From positions 124,001-188,000 of the forward strand of contig JAKLKU010000007.1 of NCBI GenBank assembly GCA_023150475.1: a stretch of DNA of 64,000 bases. The letters are read 5' to 3'. Of this stretch, positions 52,571 through 61,377 are shown piece after piece (the first letter of the stretch is position 1; the number at the start of each line of letters is the position of its first letter). This stretch comes from Planctomycetota bacterium. Its GTDB lineage: Bacteria; Planctomycetota; UBA1135; GCA-002686595. Made by a program: the position numbers and the translations under genes. The notes beneath the pieces were generated by a model. That model was not told where the DNA came from. It ran no database searches and saw only the letters and a list, made by a program, of their open reading frames with translations.

Positions 52571-53322
52571 AGCGCGGGCTCCAACTGCCGCGCGCGCTCC
52601 ACGTGCCGCTCGCGTTCGGCTGGGGACTCGTGTGTCACGCGACGTTCGCGATCGCGATCGCCGCGATGTTCCTCGGCGTGCGGAGCGGTCTCGGTTCCGG
52701 ATTCGGCACGTTGCACGGCCCGTGGGGGTTCGCCGCGAACGCCGCGCTCGTGCTGCAGTTCCCGCTGCTCCACTCGTACCTGCTCGGCGAGCGCGGGAGG
52801 CGCTGGCTCGAGCGTTGCGCGCCGCGAGCGATCGCACGTGAACTCGCGCCGACGGTCTTCGCGACGAGCGCGAGCCTGCAAGTCTTGGTGACCTTTCTCG
52901 CGTGGTCGCCGACCGGCGTGGTGCTCGCGCGTCCGAGCGGTTGGGCCGCGATCGCGGCGGACGCCGTGTACGTCGGCGCGTGGCTCCTGCTCGTGCGGTC
53001 GATCCACGACGCGGGCATGGCGAACCAAACGGGCTTCGTCGGGTGGAGCTCGGTCGTGAAGCGAAAGCCGCTCGACTTCGGCCCATTCCCGACGCACGGC
53101 TTGTTCCGACTCTGCCGGCAGCCCGTGTATCTCTCGTATTCGTTGATGCTGTGGGCTGCGCCGGTGCGCACGCCGGACGGGCTCGCGCTTGCGAGTGCCT
53201 GGACCGCGTACTGCGTGATCGGACCGCTGCTGAAGGAAAAACGCTACCTGCGCTGGTTCGGTGAGGCCTATGAGGCGTACCGTCGCGCCACTCCCTATTT
53301 CTTGCCCCGACTTCGCCCATGA
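52567..53322 (+). CDS. ICMT-like integral-membrane methyltransferase
   Basis: The 251-residue protein with about five transmembrane helices belongs to the isoprenylcysteine carboxyl/phospholipid methyltransferase superfamily. The SAM-binding end shows GLFRLCRQPVYLSYS (the RHPxY-like motif) and FGEAYEAYRRATPYFLP (the ExxYxxYxxxVPxFiP motif). In Streptomyces srs clusters a methyltransferase of this membrane type (SrsB) O-methylates alkylresorcinols, and the same role fits here. It overlaps both neighbours by 4 bases, so its synthesis is tied to the PKS. Confidence 0.8.
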   Translation: MKRGLQLPRALHVPLAFGWGLVCHATFAIAIAAMFLGVRSGLGSGFGTLHGPWGFAANAALVLQFPLLHSYLLGERGRRWLERCAPRAIARELAPTVFATSASLQVLVTFLAWSPTGVVLARPSGWAAIAADAVYVGAWLLLVRSIHDAGMANQTGFVGWSSVVKRKPLDFGPFPTHGLFRLCRQPVYLSYSLMLWAAPVRTPDGLALASAWTAYCVIGPLLKEKRYLRWFGEAYEAYRRATPYFLPRLRP

Positions 53323-54374
53323 GGATCGCTTCGGTCGCCAGTGCCCTGCCCGTCCATCGCTACGAGCAAACCGTGCTCGCCGCGTTCGCGCGTGAACGCG
53401 TGTGGAACGCGGACCCCGAAGTCGCGCGGCGCATCGAGTCGTTCTTCGTCAACACGCAGGTCGAGACCCGGCACCTCGCGTTGCCGCTCGAGCGTTACGC
53501 CGAGCTCCGCACGTTCGGCGAGTTCAACGACGAGTGGATTCGCGCGGCGACGGACCTCGGCGAGCAGGCGGTGCGTCGCGCGCTCGAACGCGCGGGGCTC
53601 GAACCGCGCGATGTCGACGCGATCGTGTTCTCGACGGTGACCGGCGTCGCGAGCCCGTCGATCGACGCGCGGCTCGTCAATCGGCTCGGGCTGCGGCCCG
53701 ACGTCAAGCGCATGCCGCTCTTCGGTCTCGGTTGCGTCGCTGGCGCGTCGGCGCTGTCGCGCGCGGCGGACCTCGTCGCTGGGCCGCGGGTCGAGACGGT
53801 CGTCGTCCTCACGATCGAACTCTGCTCGCTCACCGTGCAACGCGAGGACAAGTCGGTCGCCAACTTGATCGCGTCCGGGCTCTTCGGCGACGGCGCCGCG
53901 GCAGCCGTCGTCGTCGCCGATCGTTCGCGGATCAAGCGCGGGCCGCGCATCGCTGCCACGCGCTCGGTCTTCTACCCCGACACCGAGGACGTGATGGGTT
54001 GGCACGTCAGCGAGAGCGGTTTCGGCATCGTGTTGAGCCCGCAGGTCCCAGCGGTCGCGCGCGAGAACGTCGGCGCCGACGTCGATCGTTTCCTCGCGTC
54101 CGAAGGGCTTTCGCGCAAGGACATCGCGGCGTGGATCTGTCACCCCGGCGGACCGAAGGTCCTGCAAGCGGTGCGCGACGCTCTGGCGCTCGAGGACCGC
54201 GACGTCGAGCTCTCGTGGCGCAGCCTCGCGCGCGTCGGCAACTTGTCGAGCGCCTCGGTGCTCTTCGTGCTCGAGCAGACGCTCGCCGAGCGCACGTTCG
54301 CGCCGGGCAGCCACGGATTGCTGCTCGCGATGGGCCCGGGCTTCTGCAGCGAGCTCGTGTTGCTGCGCTTCTGA
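53319..54374 (+). CDS. type III polyketide synthase (alkylresorcinol/alkylpyrone synthase-like)
   Basis: The 351-residue chalcone-synthase-superfamily enzyme has the full Cys-His-Asn triad: Cys139 in LFGLGCVAGA, His275 in WICHPGGPKVL and Asn308 in ARVGNLSSASVL. ICHPGGPKV resembles bacterial type III PKSs that extend fatty acyl starters with malonyl-CoA to alkylpyrones or alkylresorcinols. It differs from FabH-type KAS III, which lacks the GPxV-like block, and from plant chalcone synthases of about 390 residues. It is the last gene of its operon, followed by a convergent gene 3 bases away. Alkylresorcinol formation has been reported in planctomycetes, so this product class is plausible. Confidence 0.92.
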   Translation: MRIASVASALPVHRYEQTVLAAFARERVWNADPEVARRIESFFVNTQVETRHLALPLERYAELRTFGEFNDEWIRAATDLGEQAVRRALERAGLEPRDVDAIVFSTVTGVASPSIDARLVNRLGLRPDVKRMPLFGLGCVAGASALSRAADLVAGPRVETVVVLTIELCSLTVQREDKSVANLIASGLFGDGAAAAVVVADRSRIKRGPRIAATRSVFYPDTEDVMGWHVSESGFGIVLSPQVPAVARENVGADVDRFLASEGLSRKDIAAWICHPGGPKVLQAVRDALALEDRDVELSWRSLARVGNLSSASVLFVLEQTLAERTFAPGSHGLLLAMGPGFCSELVLLRF

Positions 54375-54377
54375 CGT

Positions 54378-56045
54378 CTACGGCGCGACGTCGCCGCGCG
54401 CGGCGGCGGAGAGACCGGTTTGGAACGTCGCGCCGGGATCACGGCTCCACCATTGGCCCGCGAAATGCGCGCCCGCGACGAGCGCGGGATCGGCGCCGCT
54501 CGCGATCCACGCGTTGAAGTCGGTCGTGTACGCGCCCGAGCAATCGCCGGGCGGCGGATTGCCGCCGGAGTTCTGCAGCGCGATGCGTTTGTGCGGCGGC
54601 TTCGCGCACAGCCAACCGCCTTGGAACGCGACGGCTTGCTCGCCGCTCGTGCCGTAGAAGAAGAGCCCGTTCTTGCCGTTCAGCACGTGGGTCGCAGTGA
54701 TGTCGAACCCGCTGCCGGCCGTCGCGCTCGGGCAACCGGTGAGCGCGAGCTGTGGCGCGCAACCGAGCGAGTTCGGCTTCGCCGTGCAGTACACCGTCGG
54801 TGGATCGACGAAGCGCCTCACGTCGACGAGTCCGGCGAGGAGCGCGGCTTGTGGCGCTCCCGCGGCGAACTGGCCGCCGTCCGCCGCGCACGCGACGGCG
54901 GCGCCACTCGCACTCGCCGTCGCCGATCCACCGAGCGCGGTGCCCTGCGTCCACGCACTGCCGACGTAGTCGAACACGTAGGCAGCGCCTTGGACGAACT
55001 TGGTGGCGCCCGACGCGCCGATCACGGCGCGCGTGCCGAGCGCGTCGAGCGCAACGCTCGCGCCAAAACCCTCGCCGGCCGTCGGGATCGGCGCAGCGAG
55101 TTGCACGGCCGCGCCCCACACGCCGCTCGTGCGCCGCCACACGGCTGCGTTGCCTGCGCCCGCGCCGGTCGAATTCGCTCCCGCGAGCACGACGTCGCCG
55201 CTCGCCGCGAGGTCGAGCGTCGTGCCGAGGCTCGTCACCGGAAACGTCGCCTGCAGCGTCGCGTCGAGCGTCCACACGCCGCCGACACGCCGGTAGACGA
55301 ACACTTCGCCGGCTCCGGGTAGCCCGGGGACTCCGGGCGCGCCGACCGCGAGCAGATCGCCGTTCGCACTCGCCGCGACGGCGGAACCGAAACGCGCTCC
55401 CGCGTGGCCTGCGGGAGGCACGAGCTTCTGGATCTCGATCCAACCCAAGCCGGGATCGACGCAGACGTACGCCGCGCCCGCGTCCGCGCCGCCGAGATCG
55501 TCGCCCGGCGAACCGATCCACGCGAGCGTGCCGTCGGCGGCGAATGCGACCGACGAACCGAATGCGTCTCCAGCGTCCGGATCGCTCGCGACGAGCTTCG
55601 CCGTCTGGCTCCACGACGCGCCGGACTTCGTGAACACGTACGTCGCACCCGCGTCGGCCGCGTGCGCGTCGTCACCCGGCGCGCCGATCAACGCACGGCC
55701 GCCGTTGGTCGAGAGTTTCAGGGAGTGGCCGAAGCGCGCCGTGGCAGTGGCGTCGCTCGCGCCGAGTTTCGCGACTTGCGTCCACGTGGTGGCGCTCGGC
55801 GTGAACACGTACGCCGCGCCACGATCGTTCGCGGAGGCGTCGTCCGTCTCGGCGCCGACCAGCAGCGTCGCGAGACCCGAATCGAAGGCCACTGCACAGC
55901 CGAACGACCGATCGTCGGCGACATCGGTCGCGACGAGCGTCGTCGTGGTCGGCGGGCACTGGGCCCAGATCTCGGGCGTGGCGGAGAGCGCGACGAACGA
56001 GGTGACCGCGGCAACGCGGACGAAACGGACGAGCGGCTGGCACAC
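54378..56045 (-). CDS. secreted FG-GAP-repeat protein with planctomycete-type C-terminal domain
   Basis: The 555-residue protein has a signal peptide (to about residue 28). About seven repeats of roughly 50 residues with the pattern 'FG.SVA....G....VGAPGDD....AGAAYVF' follow, a predicted beta propeller of the FG-GAP type. The last 135 residues form a distinct domain with six Cys, starting YCTAKPNSLGC and including NSGGNPPPGDCSG and WSRDPG. I associate this domain with large families of secreted proteins in deep planctomycetes, where it may serve export or surface attachment. Neither part has catalytic residues. Confidence 0.85.
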   Translation of the reverse strand: MCQPLVRFVRVAAVTSFVALSATPEIWAQCPPTTTTLVATDVADDRSFGCAVAFDSGLATLLVGAETDDASANDRGAAYVFTPSATTWTQVAKLGASDATATARFGHSLKLSTNGGRALIGAPGDDAHAADAGATYVFTKSGASWSQTAKLVASDPDAGDAFGSSVAFAADGTLAWIGSPGDDLGGADAGAAYVCVDPGLGWIEIQKLVPPAGHAGARFGSAVAASANGDLLAVGAPGVPGLPGAGEVFVYRRVGGVWTLDATLQATFPVTSLGTTLDLAASGDVVLAGANSTGAGAGNAAVWRRTSGVWGAAVQLAAPIPTAGEGFGASVALDALGTRAVIGASGATKFVQGAAYVFDYVGSAWTQGTALGGSATASASGAAVACAADGGQFAAGAPQAALLAGLVDVRRFVDPPTVYCTAKPNSLGCAPQLALTGCPSATAGSGFDITATHVLNGKNGLFFYGTSGEQAVAFQGGWLCAKPPHKRIALQNSGGNPPPGDCSGAYTTDFNAWIASGADPALVAGAHFAGQWWSRDPGATFQTGLSAAARGDVAP

Positions 56046-56106
56046 GGGCGAACTCCGACGAAGGGCGCCCGAGTCTACGTGCGGTGCGAATCCCGCGCGT
56101 ACGCAC

Positions 56107-56313
56107 TCAGTCGCGTTCGTCGAGCCACGCCATCTGGATGGCTTCGAGGATCTTCTCGTTCGACTTCTTCGGGTCGCCGACGAAGCCGTCGAGTTCGACG
56201 ACCCAGCGGTGCAGGTCGGTGAAGCGGAGGCCGAGCGGATCGACGTCCGGCTTCTCGTCCGCGAGGCGGATCGCGATCGCGCGCACGTCGGTCCAGTCGA
56301 GTCGTTCCGCCAC
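56107..56313 (-). CDS. iscX: Fe-S assembly protein IscX
   Basis: The 68-residue acidic protein has the full IscX pattern: LDWTDVRAIAIRLADE, then DPLGLRFTDLHRWVVELDGF and DPKKSNEKILEAIQMAWLDE. In E. coli IscX binds IscS and iron and modulates cluster assembly. It starts 1 base after the HscA stop codon and ends the isc operon. Its presence marks a true ISC-type operon rather than a mixed set. Confidence 0.95.
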   Translation of the reverse strand: MAERLDWTDVRAIAIRLADEKPDVDPLGLRFTDLHRWVVELDGFVGDPKKSNEKILEAIQMAWLDERD

Positions 56314-56314
56314 G

Positions 56315-58183
56315 TCAGACCTCGCCGATCACCTTGCCGGTCAACGCCTTCTTCGCGAAGTTGTCCATCAGGACCGCCGCGAGCGGCAGCGTCGCTTTCT
56401 CGAACGCGTCACGCGCCCTTTGCAGCTCGCGCGCGTCGCGCCCTTCGCAGGCGTTGCGCGCGTTCTTCATCGCGTCCTCGATGTCGAGGATCGTCTCGCG
56501 GTCGAGCTGGGGTTTCGCTTCCGCGAGTCCCTTCTCGGTCGCGCGCAGCATCGTGCCGATCTCCGTGACGAGTTCGGCGGCGCGCCGCGCGGCGAAGTCG
56601 TCCTTCGCGTGCTCGTACGCGTTGGCGAGCATCCGTTGCACGTCGGCGTCGGAGAGTCCGTTCTGCGGCTGGACTTCGATCCGCGCGGTCACGCCGGTCG
56701 ATTGTTCCTTGGCCGTCACGGTCAAGAGCCCGTTCGCGTCGATGTGGAAGCGCACCGCGACGCGGGCGAGGCCCGCGGGCATCGGCGGGATGCCGCTCAG
56801 TCGGAAACGGCCGAGCGAACGACAGTCGGCGGCGAGCTCGCGTTCGCCCTGCAGCACGTTGAAGTCGATCGCGGTCTGGTTGTCGACGTAGGTGGTGAAG
56901 CCCTCGGTCGCTTGGCACGGGATCGTCGAGTTGCGCAGGATCACCTTCGCGACCGCGCCACCGACGGTCTCGAGTCCGAGCGAGAGCGGCGTGACGTCCA
57001 TCAGGAGCACGTCGCGCGTGCCTCCGGAGAGCACGTGCGCTTGGACCGCGGCGCCGAGCGCGACCACTTCGTCGGGATTGAGCTTCGTGTGCGGCTCGCG
57101 GCCGAAGAACTGCTGCACCGCGGCACGCACCGCAGGCATGCGCGTGACGCCGCCGACCAACACGACCTCGTCGATCTGGCTCGGCTCGAGCTTGGCGTCG
57201 GCGAGCGCGCGGCGACAACTGTGCAGCGTCCGTTCGACGAGCACCTTCGTCAGCACTTCGAACTCGCGCCGCGTGAAGCGTCGGCGCCATTGCACGTTCG
57301 AGTCGGGGATCTGGATGTGCATCTCGGCCTCGGGGTAGGTCGAGAGCTCGATCTTGCACTTCTCGGCTGCGAGCCGCAGCGCCTGGCGGAACGCCGGATC
57401 GTCGAGTTTGCGCGGGTCGACGCTGTGCGAGAGCTCCGTCAGTGCGGCCCCGACGAGGCAACGATCGAAGTCGTCGCCGCCGAGGTGCGTGTCGCCGTTG
57501 GTCGAGAGCACGCGGAAGACGCCGTCTTCGATCGCGAGGATCGAGACGTCGAACGTGCCGCCGCCGAGGTCGTAGACCGCGACGTGCCCTTGCTTCTTCT
57601 GGTCGAGTCCGTACGCGAGACTCGCCGCCGTCGGTTCGTTGACGATGCGCAGCACTTCGATGCCCGCGAGCCGTGCAGCGTCGCGCGTCGCTTGACGTTG
57701 CGCGTCGTCGAAATAGGCAGGCACCGTGATCACGGCCTTCTGCAGCGCCCGGCCTCCGGTCGCGCGGGCCGCGACTTCGCCACACTTCTCGAGGATCAGC
57801 GCGGAGATCTCCTGCGGCGTGAGCTTCCGGCCGCGGACGTCGAACTCGATGACGCCGTTCTTCCCGGAGTGCGCCTTGAACGGCACGCCTTTCAAGTCTT
57901 CGGCGACGTCCGTGACGCCGCGCCCCATGAAGCGCTTGACGCTGAAGATCGTGTGCTCGGGGTCGAAGACGGCGCGCTCGCGCGCTTCCTTGCCGACGAT
58001 CGGCGCGCCGTCGGCGGGGAAGTACACCGCGGACGGCACGTAGCCGTTGTCGCCTTCAGGGTGGACGACCTTCGGCCGACCGTTCTCCCACACGGCGACG
58101 AGGGAGTTGGTCGTACCGAGGTCGATGCCGACGGCGGCGAGCGGCTCGATCTGATTGAGGACGTTGAGCTGGAGGAATCCCAT
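56315..58183 (-). CDS. hscA: Fe-S assembly chaperone HscA
   Basis: The 622-residue Hsp70-family chaperone starts at 58183. The nucleotide-binding domain has [32 protein letters not shown] and [14 protein letters not shown]. The substrate domain follows with [18 protein letters not shown]. Length, location after hscB and absence of a DnaK C-terminal EEVD-like tail identify HscA rather than DnaK. With HscB it promotes cluster transfer from IscU, whose LPPVK recognition motif is present in the linked iscU. Confidence 0.95.
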   Translation of the reverse strand: MGFLQLNVLNQIEPLAAVGIDLGTTNSLVAVWENGRPKVVHPEGDNGYVPSAVYFPADGAPIVGKEARERAVFDPEHTIFSVKRFMGRGVTDVAEDLKGVPFKAHSGKNGVIEFDVRGRKLTPQEISALILEKCGEVAARATGGRALQKAVITVPAYFDDAQRQATRDAARLAGIEVLRIVNEPTAASLAYGLDQKKQGHVAVYDLGGGTFDVSILAIEDGVFRVLSTNGDTHLGGDDFDRCLVGAALTELSHSVDPRKLDDPAFRQALRLAAEKCKIELSTYPEAEMHIQIPDSNVQWRRRFTRREFEVLTKVLVERTLHSCRRALADAKLEPSQIDEVVLVGGVTRMPAVRAAVQQFFGREPHTKLNPDEVVALGAAVQAHVLSGGTRDVLLMDVTPLSLGLETVGGAVAKVILRNSTIPCQATEGFTTYVDNQTAIDFNVLQGERELAADCRSLGRFRLSGIPPMPAGLARVAVRFHIDANGLLTVTAKEQSTGVTARIEVQPQNGLSDADVQRMLANAYEHAKDDFAARRAAELVTEIGTMLRATEKGLAEAKPQLDRETILDIEDAMKNARNACEGRDARELQRARDAFEKATLPLAAVLMDNFAKKALTGKVIGEV

Positions 58184-58199
58184 GGATCGAGGCGGCGCG

Positions 58200-58835
58200 T
58201 CAGGATTGCGCCGTGGAGGCTTCGAGTTGGAGCGCACGGATCTCGCCGAGCGTGCGCTCGACGTAACGCAGCGCGTTCAGTTCCTTGCGTGCTTCCGCGA
58301 GCCTTGGTGAGCCGCGCTCCGGTGTCGGCACCAGCGCTGCGCGCAGATGGGCGACTTGCCGTTCGCGCTCCTTCGCCAGCGCCGCGGCGAGCGACTCGAG
58401 CGCGCGGCGAGCGGTCGGACTCGCGGGCGAGCGGCGAGCCTCTTCGAGCGACTCGTTCCACTCGAGCACTTCCATCAGGAACGCCTGCGGCAACGCCCGT
58501 TCGGTCCGCTCGTCGGGCCCGCCCAGCGCGCGCACCAACCAGTCGGCGCGCTCGAGTTCGTTCGCGAGCACTTCGTACGCGCGGTTGAGCTCCGCCGTGT
58601 TGCGTTCGGCGAGTTCGCGCAGTTCGTCTCCACCGGTTGCGAAGAAGTCGGGGTGCATGCGGCGGGAGAGTTCGATCAACCGCCGCTTCAGCGCCGCGCC
58701 GTCGACCGTCAGTCCAGGCTCGAGGCCGAACACTTCGAACGGTGTCGGTGCGCGCTCCGGCGCGACCAGGGCGCCGCACGCCGAGCAGCAGAGCGGCGTC
58801 GCCGTCTCCGCCCGGCACTTCGGGCAGGTCGTCAT
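58200..58835 (-). CDS. hscB: Fe-S co-chaperone HscB with N-terminal Cys4 finger
   Basis: The 211-residue J-domain protein has the HPD motif (MHPDFF, 61-63) and a C-terminal helical domain that binds IscU. Unlike E. coli HscB (about 171 residues) it carries an N-terminal extension with paired cysteines, CPKC at 4-7 and CSAC at 17-20, likely a zinc finger. A comparable Cys4 N-terminus is known in eukaryotic HSCB/Hsc20. It sits between iscA and hscA with 16- and 33-base gaps. The J-domain and operon position make the assignment firm. Confidence 0.92.
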   Translation of the reverse strand: MTTCPKCRAETATPLCCSACGALVAPERAPTPFEVFGLEPGLTVDGAALKRRLIELSRRMHPDFFATGGDELRELAERNTAELNRAYEVLANELERADWLVRALGGPDERTERALPQAFLMEVLEWNESLEEARRSPASPTARRALESLAAALAKERERQVAHLRAALVPTPERGSPRLAEARKELNALRYVERTLGEIRALQLEASTAQS

Positions 58836-58868
58836 GCGTGCGCGCCCCGATTCACGATCCGCGCAGGA

Positions 58869-59195
58869 TCACACGCTGAAGGACTCGCCGCAACCGCAGG
58901 TCTTCGCAGCGTTCGGGTTGCCGAACTTGAAGCCGCGGCCCATCAACGTGTCCTCGAAGTCGATCTGCGTGCCGTTCAGGTAGAGGAAGCTCTTCGGGTC
59001 GCACACGACGCGCACGCCTTCGACTTCGGTGATTTGGTCGGTCTCGGACACCTGATCGTCGAAGCCGAGCGTGTACGAGAAACCCGAACAGCCGCCGCCC
59101 TTGACGCCGACGCGCAACGCCGTCGCTTCGGGCAGCTTCTGGTCCTGGATGATGCGCCGCAGCTCGATGACGGCGCGGTCGGTGAGGTTGATCAC
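58869..59195 (-). CDS. iscA: A-type Fe-S carrier IscA
   Basis: I choose the GTG at 59195, which overlaps the iscU stop (GTGA), giving 108 residues, the usual IscA length. The three ligand cysteines are in GGGCSGFSY and the C-terminal CGCGESF motif. A-type carriers accept clusters from IscU and pass them to apo-enzymes or supply iron. An ErpA-type identity is possible from sequence, but position in the operon favours IscA. Confidence 0.93.
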   Translation of the reverse strand: MINLTDRAVIELRRIIQDQKLPEATALRVGVKGGGCSGFSYTLGFDDQVSETDQITEVEGVRVVCDPKSFLYLNGTQIDFEDTLMGRGFKFGNPNAAKTCGCGESFSV

Positions 59196-59581
59196 GGCTG
59201 TCCGGCTCCTTGTTTCTTCTTGTAGTCGGCGATCGCGGACTTGATCGCGTCCTCGGCGAGCACGCTGCAGTGGATCTTCACCGGCGGCAGCGCGAGCTCT
59301 TCGACGATCTGCGTGTTCTTGATCTGCATCGCTTCGTCGATCGTCTTGCCCTTCAGCCACTCGGTGGCGAGGGAAGAGCTCGCGATCGCCGACCCGCAGC
59401 CGAACGTCTTGAACTTCGCGTCGACGATGCGGTCGCCTTCGACTTGGATCTGCAGCTTCATCACGTCGCCGCATTCCGGCGCGCCGACGACGCCGGTGCC
59501 CACGTTCTGCGCGCCCTTGTCGAGCGACCCGACGTTGCGCGGGTTGTTGTAGTGATCGAGGACTTTGTTGCTGTACGCCAT
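59192..59581 (-). CDS. iscU: Fe-S scaffold IscU
   Basis: The 129-residue scaffold has the three cluster-binding cysteines, in PECGDVMKL, FGCGSAIASSS and KIHCSVLAED, with the partner Asp in CGD. The HscA recognition motif LPPVK is present in ALPPVKIHCS. It assembles [2Fe-2S] and [4Fe-4S] clusters from IscS sulfur. It follows iscS by 24 bases, and its stop overlaps the iscA start. Confidence 0.97.
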   Translation of the reverse strand: MAYSNKVLDHYNNPRNVGSLDKGAQNVGTGVVGAPECGDVMKLQIQVEGDRIVDAKFKTFGCGSAIASSSLATEWLKGKTIDEAMQIKNTQIVEELALPPVKIHCSVLAEDAIKSAIADYKKKQGAGQP

Positions 59582-59605
59582 GGCAGGGAATCTCGTGTGC
59601 TGCGC

Positions 59606-60826
59606 TCAGTGGTTGGACGCTTGCCAGTTGACCGTCTTGATGTCGATGCCTTCCTGCGCCATCTCGTAGAGCGGCGAGAGCTCGCGCAGACGTTTGACCG
59701 CGGCGATCACTTGTTCGGCCGCGAAGTCGACTTCTTCGTCCGTCGTGAAGCGCCCGACGCCGAAACGGATCGAGCTGTGAGCGAGGTCGTCGCCGACCGC
59801 CATCGAGCGGAGGACGTGACTCGGTTCGAGGCTCGCCGACGTGCAGGCCGAGCCCGACGAGACCGCGAGCTTGTTGATGCCCATGATCAGCGACTCGCCT
59901 TCGACGAACGCGAACGACAGGTTCAAGCAGTTCGGCAAGCGGTGTTCGCGGTTGCCGTTCAGGTGCACGAAGTCGAGCGCCGCCGTGATCTTCCGTTCCA
60001 GTCGATCGCGCAGGGCCGTCGTGCGCTTGGACTCTTCCACGAGTTCGGCTCGCGCGAGTTCGCAGGCCTTGCCGAGGCCGACGATGCCCGGCACGTTGAG
60101 CGTGCCGGAGCGCATGCCGCGTTCGTGGCCGCCGCCGTCCATCTGCGCGACGAGGCGCACGCGCGGGTTCTTGCGGCGCACGTAGAGCGCGCCGACCCCT
60201 TTCGGTCCGTAGAGCTTGTGCGCGGAGACGCAGAGCAGGTCGACGTGGTCGGCCTCGACGTCGACCGGCACCTTGCCGACCGCCTGCGTGCCGTCGGTGA
60301 AGAAGAGCACGCCTTTCGCGTGGCAGAGCTCGCCGATCTCGCGCACCGGGTTCAGCGTGCCGACTTCGTTGTTCGCCCACATCAACGCGACCAGGATCGT
60401 GTCGGGCCGCAGCGCGGCGGCCACGGCGTCGACCGACACTCGACCCGTCTTGTCCGGTTGGAGGTACGTGACTTCGTAGCCGCGTTTCTCGAGGTGCTTG
60501 CACGTGTCGAGCACCGCCTTGTGCTCGGCTTGGCTCGTGATGATGTGCTTGCCCTTCTCGGCGTACATCTCGGCGACGCCCTTGAGCGCGAGGTTGATGC
60601 CCTCGGTCGAACCGGACGTGAAGACGATTTCCTTCGCCGACGCACCGATCAACGCGCCGATCTGCTCGCGCGCCTTCTCGATCGCCGACTCGGCTTCCCA
60701 GCCGAACGCGTGGCTACGGCTTGCCGCGTTGCCGAACTGCGACGTGAAGTAGGGGAGCATCGCTTCGAGCACGCGCGGATCGACCGGCGTGGTCGCTTGG
60801 TAGTCGAGGTAGATGGGCAGCTTCAT
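59606..60826 (-). CDS. iscS: cysteine desulfurase IscS
   Basis: The 406-residue PLP enzyme starts at 60826 ([17 protein letters not shown]). The PLP-binding Lys is in [10 protein letters not shown], and the catalytic Cys is in [17 protein letters not shown] with the long group I loop. It releases sulfur from cysteine for IscU and other acceptors. It follows iscR by 17 bases. Group I features separate it from SufS. Confidence 0.97.
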   Translation of the reverse strand: MKLPIYLDYQATTPVDPRVLEAMLPYFTSQFGNAASRSHAFGWEAESAIEKAREQIGALIGASAKEIVFTSGSTEGINLALKGVAEMYAEKGKHIITSQAEHKAVLDTCKHLEKRGYEVTYLQPDKTGRVSVDAVAAALRPDTILVALMWANNEVGTLNPVREIGELCHAKGVLFFTDGTQAVGKVPVDVEADHVDLLCVSAHKLYGPKGVGALYVRRKNPRVRLVAQMDGGGHERGMRSGTLNVPGIVGLGKACELARAELVEESKRTTALRDRLERKITAALDFVHLNGNREHRLPNCLNLSFAFVEGESLIMGINKLAVSSGSACTSASLEPSHVLRSMAVGDDLAHSSIRFGVGRFTTDEEVDFAAEQVIAAVKRLRELSPLYEMAQEGIDIKTVNWQASNH

Positions 60827-60843
60827 GGTGGAGTCGTGAGGGC

Positions 60844-61377
60844 TCACATCTCGTTCGAATGTGGCAGCCCGTTGGAGTGTGGCAGGCCGTTCGGATGCGC
60901 CAGGCCGTTCGCGTGCGGCACGCCGTTCGGATGCGGCGCTTGGACGTTCGAGTCGAGCACGGGCTCGGGCCGCGCGAGTGAACGCAGCGTCGTGTGTTGC
61001 ATCAGATCCCAGAAGTGCTTGCGCACGCGGTGGATCGGCGAGCGGATCGGGCACGTCGGTTCGACTTCGCATTCGCCGCCGTTCGCGGCGCCGAGCGTCT
61101 CGCAGCCGGTCAACGACGGCGCGCCTTCGATCGCGGAGATCACTTCGCTGAGCGTGATCTCTTCCGGTCGACGCGCGAGTTGGTAGCCACCCAGTTGACC
61201 GCGTTGCGACTCGAGCAGGTTCGCGCGCTGCAGGTCCTTCAGGACTTCCGCGAGCAAGCGCCGCGGCACCGGGTAGCGCTCGCCGATCTCGCGCACGCTG
61301 ACGAACTCACCCGCCCGGTCCACCATGTGAACCAGGGCGATGAGCCCGTACTCGGTGCGTTTGGTCAGTTGGAGCAT
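60844..61377 (-). CDS. iscR: Rrf2-family Fe-S regulator IscR with His-repeat tail
   Basis: The 177-residue protein has the Rrf2 winged helix ([14 protein letters not shown], then [21 protein letters not shown] and LGGYQLAR). Cluster ligands are Cys92, Cys103 and Cys109; spacing between the first two is longer than the C-x5-C-x5-C of E. coli IscR. Residues 148-177 are five hexapeptide repeats of the form (P/A)H(P/A/S)N(G/E)(V/L/M), absent from known IscR proteins I can recall. As first gene of the operon it should repress or tune the isc genes according to cluster supply. The repeated His residues could bind metal. Confidence 0.92.
   Translation of the reverse strand: MLQLTKRTEYGLIALVHMVDRAGEFVSVREIGERYPVPRRLLAEVLKDLQRANLLESQRGQLGGYQLARRPEEITLSEVISAIEGAPSLTGCETLGAANGGECEVEPTCPIRSPIHRVRKHFWDLMQHTTLRSLARPEPVLDSNVQAPHPNGVPHANGLAHPNGLPHSNGLPHSNEM
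60847..60936. repeat. five 18-base tandem repeats at the 3' end of iscR
   Basis: These 90 bases encode five consecutive hexapeptides with His at position 2 and Asn at position 4 of each. The copies differ slightly in sequence, so the array is old enough to have diverged while keeping His and Asn. Confidence 0.9.
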
